From NCBI GenBank assembly GCA_024687185.1, contig JAILEX010000004.1:1-41230 (forward strand): 41,230 bases of DNA, written 5' to 3'. A model generated the notes under the pieces. That model saw only the letters and a program-made list of their open reading frames with translations. It ran no database searches and was not told the origin of the DNA. The position numbers were made by a program, and so were the translations under genes. Each line of letters starts with the position of its first letter. The stretch's first letter is position 1. The DNA is from Bacilli bacterium (GTDB taxonomy: Bacteria > Bacillota_I > Bacilli_A > RFN20 > CAG-826). Below are positions 26,602-33,964 of this stretch, piece after piece.

Positions 26602-27024
26602 ATGGCCGATGATGTATTCTGCATGATAATCAACGGGGAAATACCCTCTACGAAGGTTTATGAGGACGATGCGGTCCTCGCGATCCTAGATATCTCCCAG
26701 GCCACCAGGGGCCATACCCTAGTAATGCCCAAAGCCCACTACTCCAATATCCTCCATTGCCCTCCCGAACTCGTCCACCGCGTCTATGACGTGGCCCAGA
26801 AAATCGGCCAGGCCGCAATCGTCTCCATGGGCGCGACGGGGGTCAATATCCTTACCAATGCCGGGGAATCCGCGGGCCAAACCGTACCCCATTTCCATGT
26901 CCATGTCTTGCCTCGCTATGACCATGAAAACAATGGCTTTGAGATCACGATGAAAGACAATAAACCCGATACATTAGCTTTGCCAGCCATCGCGGAAGAA
27001 TTAAGGAAAAACCTCAAATTTTAA
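26602..27024 (+). CDS. HIT-family nucleotide hydrolase/transferase
   Basis: Histidine-triad protein, 140 residues, acting on the alpha-phosphate of nucleotide substrates such as dinucleoside polyphosphates or adenylated compounds. The triad HxHxH is in VPHFHVHVLPRY, and the N-terminal FCMIINGEIPSTKVYEDD and GHTLVMPKAHYSNIL are typical of the Bacilli Hit protein. The SD AAAGGAGG precedes ATG 26602. It is monocistronic between two terminators. The physiological substrate cannot be read from sequence. Confidence 0.95.
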   Translation: MADDVFCMIINGEIPSTKVYEDDAVLAILDISQATRGHTLVMPKAHYSNILHCPPELVHRVYDVAQKIGQAAIVSMGATGVNILTNAGESAGQTVPHFHVHVLPRYDHENNGFEITMKDNKPDTLALPAIAEELRKNLKF

Positions 27025-27042
27025 GACAAATATGTCGTTTTT

Positions 27043-27075
27043 AAAGGGTTTTCTAACCTAGAAGCCCTTTTTATT
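27043..27075 (+). terminator. Terminator after the HIT gene
   Basis: AAAGGGTTTTCTA...TAGAAGCCCTTTTTATTT: GGG/CCC with flanking A/T pairs and an internal mismatch, followed by a T-rich tail. Confidence 0.7.
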
Positions 27076-27114
27076 TGAACGCCTTGTCCGTTAGTCTATG
27101 GTAAGCATGCTTAC
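27075..27114 (+). promoter_or_regulatory. Promoter with palindromic operator candidate (flavodoxin-like gene)
   Basis: TTGAAC (27075-27080), 16-base spacer, TATGGT (27097-27102), a weak promoter. GTAAGCATGCTTAC (27101-27114) is an exact 14-base palindrome over the predicted start site. Confidence 0.45.
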
Positions 27115-27127
27115 TCGTTTAACTAAT

Positions 27128-27155
27128 AAGGAAGGTAAGAAAAGGAAGGTAAGAA
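27128..27155 (+). repeat. Tandem duplication of the SD segment
   Basis: AAGGAAGGTAAGAA occurs twice head to tail (27128-27141 and 27142-27155), ending just before the ATG at 27157. Each copy carries a GGAAGG-type SD. Confidence 0.9.
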
Positions 27156-27156
27156 A

Positions 27157-27558
27157 ATGAAGATCGAAATCAGATATTTCTCCAAACTCGGCCACACCAA
27201 AGACATCGCCAATGCTATCGGTGAGGAACTAGGTGTCGAGGCCAAATCCATCGTCGACGAACCTTCTTTAAAGGAGAAGGTCGATATCCTTTTCCTTGGC
27301 GGCGCACCCTATGCCAACGTCATGGACAATAAGCTTAGGCAATTCGCCAAAAGCCTAGATAAGGGCATGGTGGACTTAGTCGTCTTGTTCACTACCTCCA
27401 ACTGGTCTAGGAGGACAATACGTTCGTTAAGGAAGATCTTGCTTGGGAAAGGCATCAAGGTAAACGAAGAATATTTCTACGCCCATATGCTCAATATCAA
27501 AAACAGGATCCCCGAGGCGAAGAAGTTCGCCAATAGGGTCATCGAAGAAAATAAGTAG
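27157..27558 (+). CDS. Flavodoxin-like protein
   Basis: 133 residues with the start of the flavodoxin fold: MKIEIRYFSKLGHTKDIANAIGEEL is the phosphate-binding-loop region (SKLGHTK) after strand 1, then VDILFLGGAPYA and VVLFTTSNWSRRT as later strands and loops. It resembles the short Flavodoxin_3-type family. It would bind FMN and shuttle electrons. With ferredoxin and a flavin-reductase-like gene elsewhere in the window, it adds to small redox carriers of the cell. No partner gene is adjacent. Confidence 0.8.
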   Translation: MKIEIRYFSKLGHTKDIANAIGEELGVEAKSIVDEPSLKEKVDILFLGGAPYANVMDNKLRQFAKSLDKGMVDLVVLFTTSNWSRRTIRSLRKILLGKGIKVNEEYFYAHMLNIKNRIPEAKKFANRVIEENK

Positions 27559-27571
27559 GCACTTCCATATA

Positions 27572-27605
27572 AAAATGGAGGCATCCGCGTAGGTGCCTCC
27601 ATTTT
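27572..27605. terminator. Bidirectional terminator between flavodoxin-like gene and yhaM
   Basis: AAAATGGAGGCA...TGCCTCCATTTT, a 12-bp perfect stem with a 10-base loop and T-rich tails on both strands. Confidence 0.93.
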
Positions 27606-27621
27606 CTTTGTTAAGAAATGG

Positions 27622-28659
27622 TTATTCGTCTTTACTGGGCCTAGTGCCGGCGGGTTCTTCCTCGTCTTTGGTATACATCGGCTTATAGAAATAACGGTTG
27701 TCCATCGAGTAGATCTTCGCGGTCCATTCGCCCTTTTCTATTCCTTCATAGGCTTTGGAGAGGATCATCATCTTGGCATCGATATCATCGATCATGGCGA
27801 TGGCTTGGCTCTCCCTAGTCAAAGGACGGATCGCCGCGCCGAATTCGGGCTGATTGTGATGGGAGATTAGGATATGCTCGAAGATGACGGCCACTTCCTT
27901 CTTATGGAAGGCAAGGCTGGTCTTATCGGCCTGCTCTTCTTCGGGTAGTGTATCGAAATCGAAATAATGGAGTTCGTTCGCGGCCTCCCTAACGATGTCT
28001 TGCCCTAAGACTAGGTGACCGACGAGTTTTCCTTCTAATGTGTAGCTAGTCGCGATCGGGCCAGATAATTCCAAGGTTTTGCCAATATCGTGTAGCATTG
28101 CCCCGGCGACCAATATGTCGCGATTTAACGCCGGATAGATTTTGGCGACTTCCCTAGCCAAATCCGCCATCGTAAGGGAATGGTAGAGGAGGCCATGCAG
28201 ATAATTGTGGTGGTTGCTTACCGCGGCCGGCCATTCGCGGTACTTCTTATAGAATTTATTGAAGACGCATTTGACCAAATCCAATACCACGGGGTCTTCG
28301 ATTTCGGCGATGTAGGCCTTGCATTTGTTATGGAGTTCGACCAATGGGATGGGGGCGCTAGGAATAAGTTCGTCTAGGGAAACCTCGTCGATACGGAGCA
28401 CCCTGCCGCCGAATACCTTGCCCTGCATCTTCTTGTCGAAGGTATTGGCGCTTAGATCGACCTCAACGAAATTGCCTTTGGCAAAGATATCGCTATCGCC
28501 ATCGTTTACGTCCCATTTGCGGGCGTCTAGGCTACCGGAAGCGTCTTCCAAAGCCAAAGTGAAATAGTTTTTGCCATTATTGCTAACGCATTTCTTGCAG
28601 TCTTTCACGACTACGCGCAACAGGGTCCTATCCCCATCGCGGAGAGCTGATATCTTCAT
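27622..28659 (-). CDS. yhaM: 3'-5' exoribonuclease YhaM
   Basis: 345 residues: an N-terminal OB-fold nucleic-acid-binding domain (about 1-95, LRVVVKDCKKCVSNNGKNYF) followed by an HD metal-dependent phosphohydrolase domain with HNYLHGLLYHSLTMADL and GAMLHDIGKTLELS, later HHNQPEFGA. This is the YhaM layout: 3' trimming of RNA, with activity on DNA too. It is coupled to recX (start 1 base before the recX stop ends). The SD is AGGAGG. Confidence 0.93.
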   Translation of the reverse strand: MKISALRDGDRTLLRVVVKDCKKCVSNNGKNYFTLALEDASGSLDARKWDVNDGDSDIFAKGNFVEVDLSANTFDKKMQGKVFGGRVLRIDEVSLDELIPSAPIPLVELHNKCKAYIAEIEDPVVLDLVKCVFNKFYKKYREWPAAVSNHHNYLHGLLYHSLTMADLAREVAKIYPALNRDILVAGAMLHDIGKTLELSGPIATSYTLEGKLVGHLVLGQDIVREAANELHYFDFDTLPEEEQADKTSLAFHKKEVAVIFEHILISHHNQPEFGAAIRPLTRESQAIAMIDDIDAKMMILSKAYEGIEKGEWTAKIYSMDNRYFYKPMYTKDEEEPAGTRPSKDE

Positions 28660-29459
28660 TTGAATTCCTCCTGGATCAATTCGTTGATGTCGTCATAGTG
28701 ATAGCCCTTCCTAAGGAGGTGGGCCAATATCTTCTGCTTCCTCTTATAGAGGTCGTCGATCTTGTAGTATTTATGCCTTGCGAGGTAGAAATCCTTTTCT
28801 AGTAGCTCCCTTTCTAGTTCCTCGGGGGTTTCCTCGATGCATTCCTCAATCACCTTCTTGGCCAAGGTATGGTCATAGCCTCTTCCAAGAAGATATTCAT
28901 ACGCCCTTTCCTTTTTCTTTTCGTAAGGGTATTTGGCGTATTTCTTATTTAGGGCAAGGCAACACCGCGTCGCCCTCTCCTCTTCCTCTTCGTCAGGGAA
29001 ATCGAATTTGGAGAGCACTTCCTCGCCAATGCCTTTTTCCTTTAGCCTTGCTATGGTCTTGTTTTTGCCATAGAGGCGGAATTCGGCGATATCCTCGACG
29101 TAGATCCTCGCATATTCCTCGTCGTTGATTAGACCATCGTTGATAAGCCTGGCGACAACGCGCTTGGCAACGATTGGCTCTGCGCCCTTACCGATCAATT
29201 TGCCCCTAAGGACATAGGAGGTGTACATATCCTTCGACAATAGGCGCAGGGCATAGACATAATAATCGTCCTCCTCCGCGTATTTTAGGATCTTCTTCAT
29301 CTCCTCGGGCTCGATCTTTTTGCCCACGTAAAGAAGGAATTCCACATAGGCGTCGGGGGAAAGGGAGACCTTTTCCCCATTAGAAAAGGAGATGGATACG
29401 GACTTCTTCTTTTCCTTGACCGAAACGACGGTAATATCACCAATATTTTTTTCTGACAC
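28656..29459 (-). CDS. recX: RecX regulatory protein
   Basis: Modulator of RecA filaments, 267 residues, starting at GTG 29459 after the SD GGAGGT. Tandem three-helix repeats are visible: ALRLLSKDMYTSYVLRGKLIGKG, ARLINDGLINDEEYARIYVEDIAEFRLYGKNKTIARLKEKGI, and further copies to the C-terminus (ILAHLLRKGYHYDDINELI). Its 5' end overlaps the glycosyltransferase gene by 23 bases. recA is 24 kb away in this window, so the two are not in one operon. Confidence 0.95.
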   Translation of the reverse strand: MSEKNIGDITVVSVKEKKKSVSISFSNGEKVSLSPDAYVEFLLYVGKKIEPEEMKKILKYAEEDDYYVYALRLLSKDMYTSYVLRGKLIGKGAEPIVAKRVVARLINDGLINDEEYARIYVEDIAEFRLYGKNKTIARLKEKGIGEEVLSKFDFPDEEEEERATRCCLALNKKYAKYPYEKKKERAYEYLLGRGYDHTLAKKVIEECIEETPEELERELLEKDFYLARHKYYKIDDLYKRKQKILAHLLRKGYHYDDINELIQEEFK

Positions 29460-30606
29460 GGTTATATACCTCCATGACCCTTTCGTAGAATTTTTCCAAG
29501 GAATAGCTTTCCAGATTTTTCAAAGCCGCTTCCTTCATTTTCCTTTTCTCTTCGTTAGAGAAACCTAGCATTTCCTCCAACTTAACCGCGAAATCGTCCT
29601 CGTCGAAGAAGAATTTCCCAGTCACCCCGTCTATGATCGTCCCAACTAGGTTATCGTCGAATCTGGCCAAGACAAGGTTCTCCGCCGCCATGGCCTCAAT
29701 AAAGGTAAGGCCTTGGGTTTCCGATAGGGACGCCGAGACGAATATGTCGCCAAGATGATAGAAGTTTTGGGTTTTGTCCTGATCGACCTTGCCCGTGAAG
29801 ATGACGTCTTTTTTAAGCCCTAGTTCCTCGGCCAATAGCTTTAACGAGTCTTCCGCGGGGCCCCAGCCGGTGATGACGAGCTTCGTCTTGGAACTAGGAT
29901 GGGTCTTCAAAAATTTCGCATATCCCCTAATCAAGACGTCGATGCTTTTTTCCTCGGCAATCCTACCTAAGGAAAGGATCACCGTCTCATCTTCCGCGAT
30001 GCCATATCTGCTCTTTAGTTGGGCGGTAAGCCCTTTGTCTTCGTTTTCCTTGGAAAACCTCGTCAGTTCGATGCCGGTAGGGATAACCGAAATCGTCCTA
30101 TCCACGCCAACGAAACGAAGGTAGTCCTTACTCTTCTCACTTGGGGAGATGATTTCATCGTATAACACGCTTTTGCCGCGATAAAATAGCCTTACGATAT
30201 TCCTAGCGGCCCTTTCGAAGTGGCCCTTGGTCACGTAATAGGTATAATCCTCGATCATCGTATGGTAGGTATAGATGGCCCCGATTTTGAATTTGGCGGC
30301 CACAAAAGAACCGAATACGCCTACGCCGATATCGGATTGGATATGGACGATCTCGGGCCCAAAATCCTCGACGTACTTCATCGCTTCCTTGCTATAGAAC
30401 TTGGTCATGCGGTAGCCATAGACATATTCCTTGCCAGGAAGGCGAAGCACGTTATCGGTCATCTCGATCCTGTCGTTAAAGGGGTTCGTGGTCACGATCA
30501 AAACGTCATGGCCATGCTTTTCTAACATCTTCGCGAGGTTGTTGGTGGAAGTGGCCACGCCGTTGATTTCGGGAAGATAGGTATCGGTAAACAAGGCTAC
30601 TCTCAT
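29437..30606 (-). CDS. GT4 glycosyltransferase, probably diacylglycerol glucosyltransferase
   Basis: Start at ATG 30606 (MRVALFTDTYLPEINGVATS), about 389 residues. GT-B fold with the N-terminal GVATST nucleotide/acceptor region and the EX7E motif (SETQGLTFIEAMAAE) in the C-terminal half. The sequence style, with VLIVTTNPF, YTYHTMIEDYTYYVTKG and SPSEKSKDYLR, resembles the glycolipid-forming alpha-monoglucosyldiacylglycerol synthases of Bacilli/Mollicutes. It overlaps the upstream membrane protein by 4 bases (ATGA). That pairing fits making a glycolipid anchor and moving or modifying lipids; substrate not proven. Confidence 0.85.
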   Translation of the reverse strand: MRVALFTDTYLPEINGVATSTNNLAKMLEKHGHDVLIVTTNPFNDRIEMTDNVLRLPGKEYVYGYRMTKFYSKEAMKYVEDFGPEIVHIQSDIGVGVFGSFVAAKFKIGAIYTYHTMIEDYTYYVTKGHFERAARNIVRLFYRGKSVLYDEIISPSEKSKDYLRFVGVDRTISVIPTGIELTRFSKENEDKGLTAQLKSRYGIAEDETVILSLGRIAEEKSIDVLIRGYAKFLKTHPSSKTKLVITGWGPAEDSLKLLAEELGLKKDVIFTGKVDQDKTQNFYHLGDIFVSASLSETQGLTFIEAMAAENLVLARFDDNLVGTIIDGVTGKFFFDEDDFAVKLEEMLGFSNEEKRKMKEAALKNLESYSLEKFYERVMEVYNRVRKKYW

Positions 30607-32078
30607 ACGTCCCAGCTCTCCCATTCTTCGTTATCCTTGATCTTCTTCCTGGACTTGAAGATCCTCTTCTTTTCCTTCACGGGTTTCTCCTTAACGGGTT
30701 TGGCCTTGGTTGAAGCGGGCCTAACGGGCTTTGCGCCTCCATCCTTATCCTCGTTTTTGGCAAGGGGATTCTTCAGTCTGCCCGTTTTTAGGTTCAATAG
30801 TTTCTGTTGCAAGGCACGGCGGGACATCTGGGTCGTCTCATACATGGTATCCGCGGTCGCGGAACGCTCGGTCATAGTCGACATGGTAAGGGCGACGAAG
30901 GTCTTGCGGTTGGCGCTTTGAAGCGGCTGATTGTGGCGGCTACGGTAGAATGCGGCGGTGAATCCGGAAACGACAAGGGGCACGTGGAAGGTGACGATCC
31001 TCCATAAGATCTGCGTGGAGGAAAGAACGACCGAAAGGTTATTGATGTTCGTGCTTGTCACCCCGTTATATTCCTTGAAATAGGATGGGAAAAGCAATGT
31101 GTAGAATAGTTCCGATACGCCTGCGGCGCCAGGAATTGGGAGTAAGCCCGTGACCATTTGGTGGAAGGCGCCTAGGAAGGAGGCGTCCATCATCATATGG
31201 AAGGAGAATCCATCGGCCGCATCGCCCCATGCGTCCATGGCCATACCCGCGAAATAGGGTATCGATAGGCGGCAGAACAAAAGGATGGTGAACAATATCA
31301 AGTTGAGCACGACCACCGGGATGTTGGAGGAAAGGCGCTTCAGCTCGATTTTGAAGTTCTCTACCTGAGCCCTTAAATTCTCCCTGGTGACATCGGGCTT
31401 TTTGACGAGTTTGATCTTGGCGAGGAAACCGACGACATAGTGCAGGACGAAGTTATGGAACCCATGCCAGAAGCTCATCGTGAAAAGAAGCAAAATGACC
31501 GATACGTTAAGCAAGAATCCGGCGATGATAAGGGGAATCATCGATATTTCGCCTAGACCCTCTAACCCGGGGATGACGACGGTTAACTTCAATATGGCCT
31601 CCCTTTCGACGATGAAGGCGACCACGTCATATATCAAAAGCGCGCTTTGGTAGAGGATGAACCACATAACCATGATGGAGGCGGCGTTAGAGACGACGAC
31701 GCCTTGGCTTCTAAGGGTGTAGATCTGCATGACCTGACCCCCACTTGCGCCAGGGGTGACGTCGCTATAGAACTGGCCAACCAAACTGGTGGCCAAGCCT
31801 TGGTGAAAACGGTATCTCCTGGTGTAAAGCCTACAGAAGACGAAAATGATGAGGCCATCCACCAAATAGGAGAGGAAGACGATGCCAATCATGAGCAAGA
31901 CATAGCGCCAATCGCTGCTTACCAAAGCCTGCAAGGTTCCCTGGAAGTTGTCTTTTAGGGAGAGCCATAGCGAAATGCCGGTCGCGACGAAAACGATCAA
32001 GATATAGATGATGTACTTGACCTTCTTGTGGGAATCCTTGGTTCCCGGGGTTTCCGTTGGCGACTTTTTGATGTCCAT
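30603..32078 (-). CDS. LPG_synthase_TM (UPF0104) family membrane protein
   Basis: 491 residues, about eight TM helices, of the flippase-like integral membrane family related to the N-terminal half of MprF. Family segments are GQFYSDVTPGASGGQVMQIY and GLLPIPGAAGVSELFYTLLF. It has no soluble lysyl-transferase domain. The C-terminal ~100 residues are a basic Lys/Pro-rich cytoplasmic tail (KAKPVKEKPVKEKKRIF) ending in an acidic Trp-containing stretch. Coupled to the GT4 gene, so lipid translocation of the glycolipid product is the likely role. The start has no SD; a leader hairpin (32090-32116) lies just upstream. Confidence 0.85.
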   Translation of the reverse strand: MDIKKSPTETPGTKDSHKKVKYIIYILIVFVATGISLWLSLKDNFQGTLQALVSSDWRYVLLMIGIVFLSYLVDGLIIFVFCRLYTRRYRFHQGLATSLVGQFYSDVTPGASGGQVMQIYTLRSQGVVVSNAASIMVMWFILYQSALLIYDVVAFIVEREAILKLTVVIPGLEGLGEISMIPLIIAGFLLNVSVILLLFTMSFWHGFHNFVLHYVVGFLAKIKLVKKPDVTRENLRAQVENFKIELKRLSSNIPVVVLNLILFTILLFCRLSIPYFAGMAMDAWGDAADGFSFHMMMDASFLGAFHQMVTGLLPIPGAAGVSELFYTLLFPSYFKEYNGVTSTNINNLSVVLSSTQILWRIVTFHVPLVVSGFTAAFYRSRHNQPLQSANRKTFVALTMSTMTERSATADTMYETTQMSRRALQQKLLNLKTGRLKNPLAKNEDKDGGAKPVRPASTKAKPVKEKPVKEKKRIFKSRKKIKDNEEWESWDV

Positions 32079-32089
32079 AATCTAAGGTT

Positions 32090-32116
32090 TCAGACTTTTC
32101 AAACTGAAAAGACTGA
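32090..32116 (-). promoter_or_regulatory. Inverted repeat in the leader of the UPF0104 gene
   Basis: TCAGACTTTTCA, 3-base spacer, TGAAAAGACTGA; 11 of 12 positions pair. It lies 11 bases before the ATG at 32078 and downstream of a possible -10 TAAAAT on the minus strand. It could be an RNA hairpin in the 5' leader or a protein-binding site. Confidence 0.55.
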
Positions 32117-32383
32117 ATGTAATTTTAACTCTTGTAGAGCATAAATGAAACCTACCCCACGCCCGTTACCTCCCGATTTGAGGGTGAAAATCTTGGCCCA
32201 ATCACTTTACATTCAGCCTGATTCCCTAAATTCAACTTTACACTTTCTTTTGCTTCATTCCCCGTTCAAATAAAACGTAAAAAACGTGCAAATTCTCTAT
32301 TAAAACACGCTAAAACCCCATTTTTCTCATTTTCAAAAAAATTTTTTAAGCGATTTAGGAGAAAGTTATTAACTTTACAAAAT

Positions 32384-32413
32384 TTGACAAAACTTTACAC
32401 TTTGGTTTACAAT
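32384..32413 (+). promoter_or_regulatory. Promoter of the HTH/membrane-protein pair, operators inside
   Basis: -35 TTGACA (32384-32389), 18-base spacer, -10 TACAAT (32408-32413). One ACTTTACA repeat fills the spacer (32392-32399) and another abuts the -35 upstream (32372-32379). The SD AAAGGAGG and ATG 32443 follow. Confidence 0.8.
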
Positions 32414-32442
32414 GTTGCCGAACCAAGAAAAGGAGGTAGCAA

Positions 32443-32769
32443 ATGAGAATAAGCGACGCCATCACCATCACCGAACTCTCGAGGCTATTGAAGAAATCGA
32501 GACCGACCGTCTATAAGTACATCTCCGACTTCGAATCCGGGGATGAGCTTGCCGTGCCCCAGGCAGTGTGCGATCTCTTCCACCTAATCATCGACTCGGA
32601 GATCTCCAAGGCCGAAATCACAAGATACTGCAAAAAGCGCTTTGGGGAACCTGACATCTCCATCTCCGAGCAATGCCAGGACATCATCGAACTATTGAAA
32701 CGCTACGAGAAAAGAATCGACCTCGACCGCATTGAAAAGATCATCAGAAAGGAAATCGAAAGACTATGA
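32443..32769 (+). CDS. Small HTH DNA-binding protein, likely autoregulator
   Basis: 108 residues. The N-terminal helix-turn-helix is visible in TITELSRLLKKSRPTVYKYISDFESGD: helix, turn, then the recognition helix RPTVYKYISDF. The remainder is helical and charged, ending with a probable short coiled coil (KRYEKRIDLDRIEKIIRKEIERL). Strong SD (AAGGAGGTAGCAA). It overlaps the next gene by 4 bases (ATGA). The repeated octamer in and around its promoter is a natural operator candidate. I do not recognise a specific regulator family. Confidence 0.75.
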   Translation: MRISDAITITELSRLLKKSRPTVYKYISDFESGDELAVPQAVCDLFHLIIDSEISKAEITRYCKKRFGEPDISISEQCQDIIELLKRYEKRIDLDRIEKIIRKEIERL

Positions 32770-33833
32770 ACCAAAAACGCCGTTCCGCTTTGGAAAGAGA
32801 TATCGTCACCTCGCTTAGGAGATACCGTCTCCAAGAGGAAATCCGCATCATAGAAGAAGAGAAGGCAGCCACCGCAGCCACTTCTGAGAAAGAAACCAAG
32901 AAGGGCTTTGTCCAAACCGTCAAAAGCATGCTGAAGCAAGACGTAAGGGACATCAAAAGCAAAGTGACCGGCGACGACCTCCCCAAGGCCAAAAAGAACC
33001 TTGAGGACTTCGAAGCTAGCGTTGAAGATCCTTCAAGCACCGATTACACAACCGACATCGAAGACTTCAAAAGGATATTGGACGTCTATTTCGACCGCGA
33101 TGGCGGTAGCGCAAGGCTAAGCATGGCCTTAGAGCTTGGATTCGATGAATTCGATCAGGAAAAACCCAAGTTCCTACGCACCGATAAATCCCGCGAATCC
33201 TTGTCCTCACTACTTCTAGGCGATCCCAAGAAACTCGGCGAGATGCTGGCCTTCTATTCCTATTCCTACCGTCAAATCGGCGCCCCAAAGGCCAATACCT
33301 TCTCCAAAGGGTTCCTTATCGGGCTTACCGCCGGTAGCCTAGCGATGTTTGGAATCCCCCTATTCCTATTCGGCGCCTTCCGCTCGAAAGCCGCGATGGC
33401 CGCGGCCGGGGGAGTTGCCGCGGTTGGGGCGAGCGAACTGCTCCTATTCTCCACCCTCGTTGGCAGCGGCTTCATCAAAAAGAACAAATATAAGAGGAAG
33501 TCCGTGCGTCACGTGAAAGCCATGGCGAAGAATTGCCTCGACACCGAGATCGCCTGCTCCATCGCCACCGCTTTGACCCTATATGAATTCTCCGCCAAGG
33601 AAGACGAAGAGAAGGCGAAGGAAACGCTGGATCTATTGATCAAAATGGTCGATGACATCCGCGCCGACGCCGAATTTATGGGGTTGGTCGAACGCGTCAA
33701 CACAAAGGAAAACCTCAAGAAGATTGTCGTTTGCGATAACGCCATCAACCATATCGGCAAATTGATCCTTGGGGAAGCCATCACCTCGACAAAAGGCGAA
33801 GAATCCCCAAAAGATGCGACCACATCTATATAA
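32766..33833 (+). CDS. Coiled-coil protein with central two-helix hydrophobic hairpin, unknown
   Basis: 355 residues; no family recognised. Residues 1-60 form a charged helix (RRYRLQEEIRIIEEEKAATAATSEKE). About 60-175 is soluble and acidic/basic. About 178-240 has two hydrophobic helices separated by a short basic turn (GAFRSKAAM); the second is rich in Ala/Gly (AAAGGVAAVGASELLLFSTLVGSGF), resembling glycine-zipper hairpins. The ~115-residue C-terminal part is helical (AKNCLDTEIACSIATALTLYEFSAKEDEEKAK). There is no signal peptide, so the termini are probably cytoplasmic. Coupled to the HTH gene. Confidence 0.7.
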   Translation: MNQKRRSALERDIVTSLRRYRLQEEIRIIEEEKAATAATSEKETKKGFVQTVKSMLKQDVRDIKSKVTGDDLPKAKKNLEDFEASVEDPSSTDYTTDIEDFKRILDVYFDRDGGSARLSMALELGFDEFDQEKPKFLRTDKSRESLSSLLLGDPKKLGEMLAFYSYSYRQIGAPKANTFSKGFLIGLTAGSLAMFGIPLFLFGAFRSKAAMAAAGGVAAVGASELLLFSTLVGSGFIKKNKYKRKSVRHVKAMAKNCLDTEIACSIATALTLYEFSAKEDEEKAKETLDLLIKMVDDIRADAEFMGLVERVNTKENLKKIVVCDNAINHIGKLILGEAITSTKGEESPKDATTSI

Positions 33834-33856
33834 ATTAACACAACACTTTTATGAAA

Positions 33857-33883
33857 AGGGAGGTTTTATAAAGCCTCTCTTTC
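33857..33883 (+). terminator. Hairpin after the coiled-coil membrane gene
   Basis: AGGGAGGTTT-TAT-AAAGCCTCTCT with one bulged base, followed by TTTCG. A short T-tract, so a moderate terminator. Confidence 0.6.
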
Positions 33884-33886
33884 GTC

Positions 33887-33927
33887 TAGAATAAAGTATA
33901 CTAGGTACCTTGAACTTTAAAGTTCAA
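33887..33927 (+). promoter_or_regulatory. -10 candidates and 18-base palindrome before the giant-repeat gene
   Basis: TAGAAT (33887-33892) or TATACT (33897-33902) can serve as -10. Directly downstream is TTGAACTTTAAAGTTCAA (33910-33927), an exact 18-base palindrome, then the SD GAAGGAGG and ATG 33965. It could be an operator or a leader hairpin. GAAC and GTTC are 6 bases apart, so it is not the usual Bacillus SOS box (4 bases). Confidence 0.65.
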
Positions 33928-33964
33928 CCCAAATAAGCGATCCAAAACGAAGGAGGATTACACA

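Larger units (their letters stand above)
32079..32442. other. AT-rich divergent regulatory region with ACTTTACA repeats
   Basis: A 364-base gap between divergent genes; no ORF seen. Besides the inverted repeat near its left end it holds four exact copies of ACTTTACA, all in plus orientation (32204, 32235, 32372, 32392), and a strong promoter at 32384-32413. Distances between copies are 31, 137 and 20 bases, close to whole helical turns. A stretch around 32310 reads, on the minus strand, AATGGGGTTTTAGCG, similar to other intergenic spots in the window. Confidence 0.7.

Noticed and set aside
33505-33520. parS-like TGCGTCACGTGAAAGC
   Set aside because: Matches the parS consensus at only 12 of 16 positions and lies inside a coding region far from parB.
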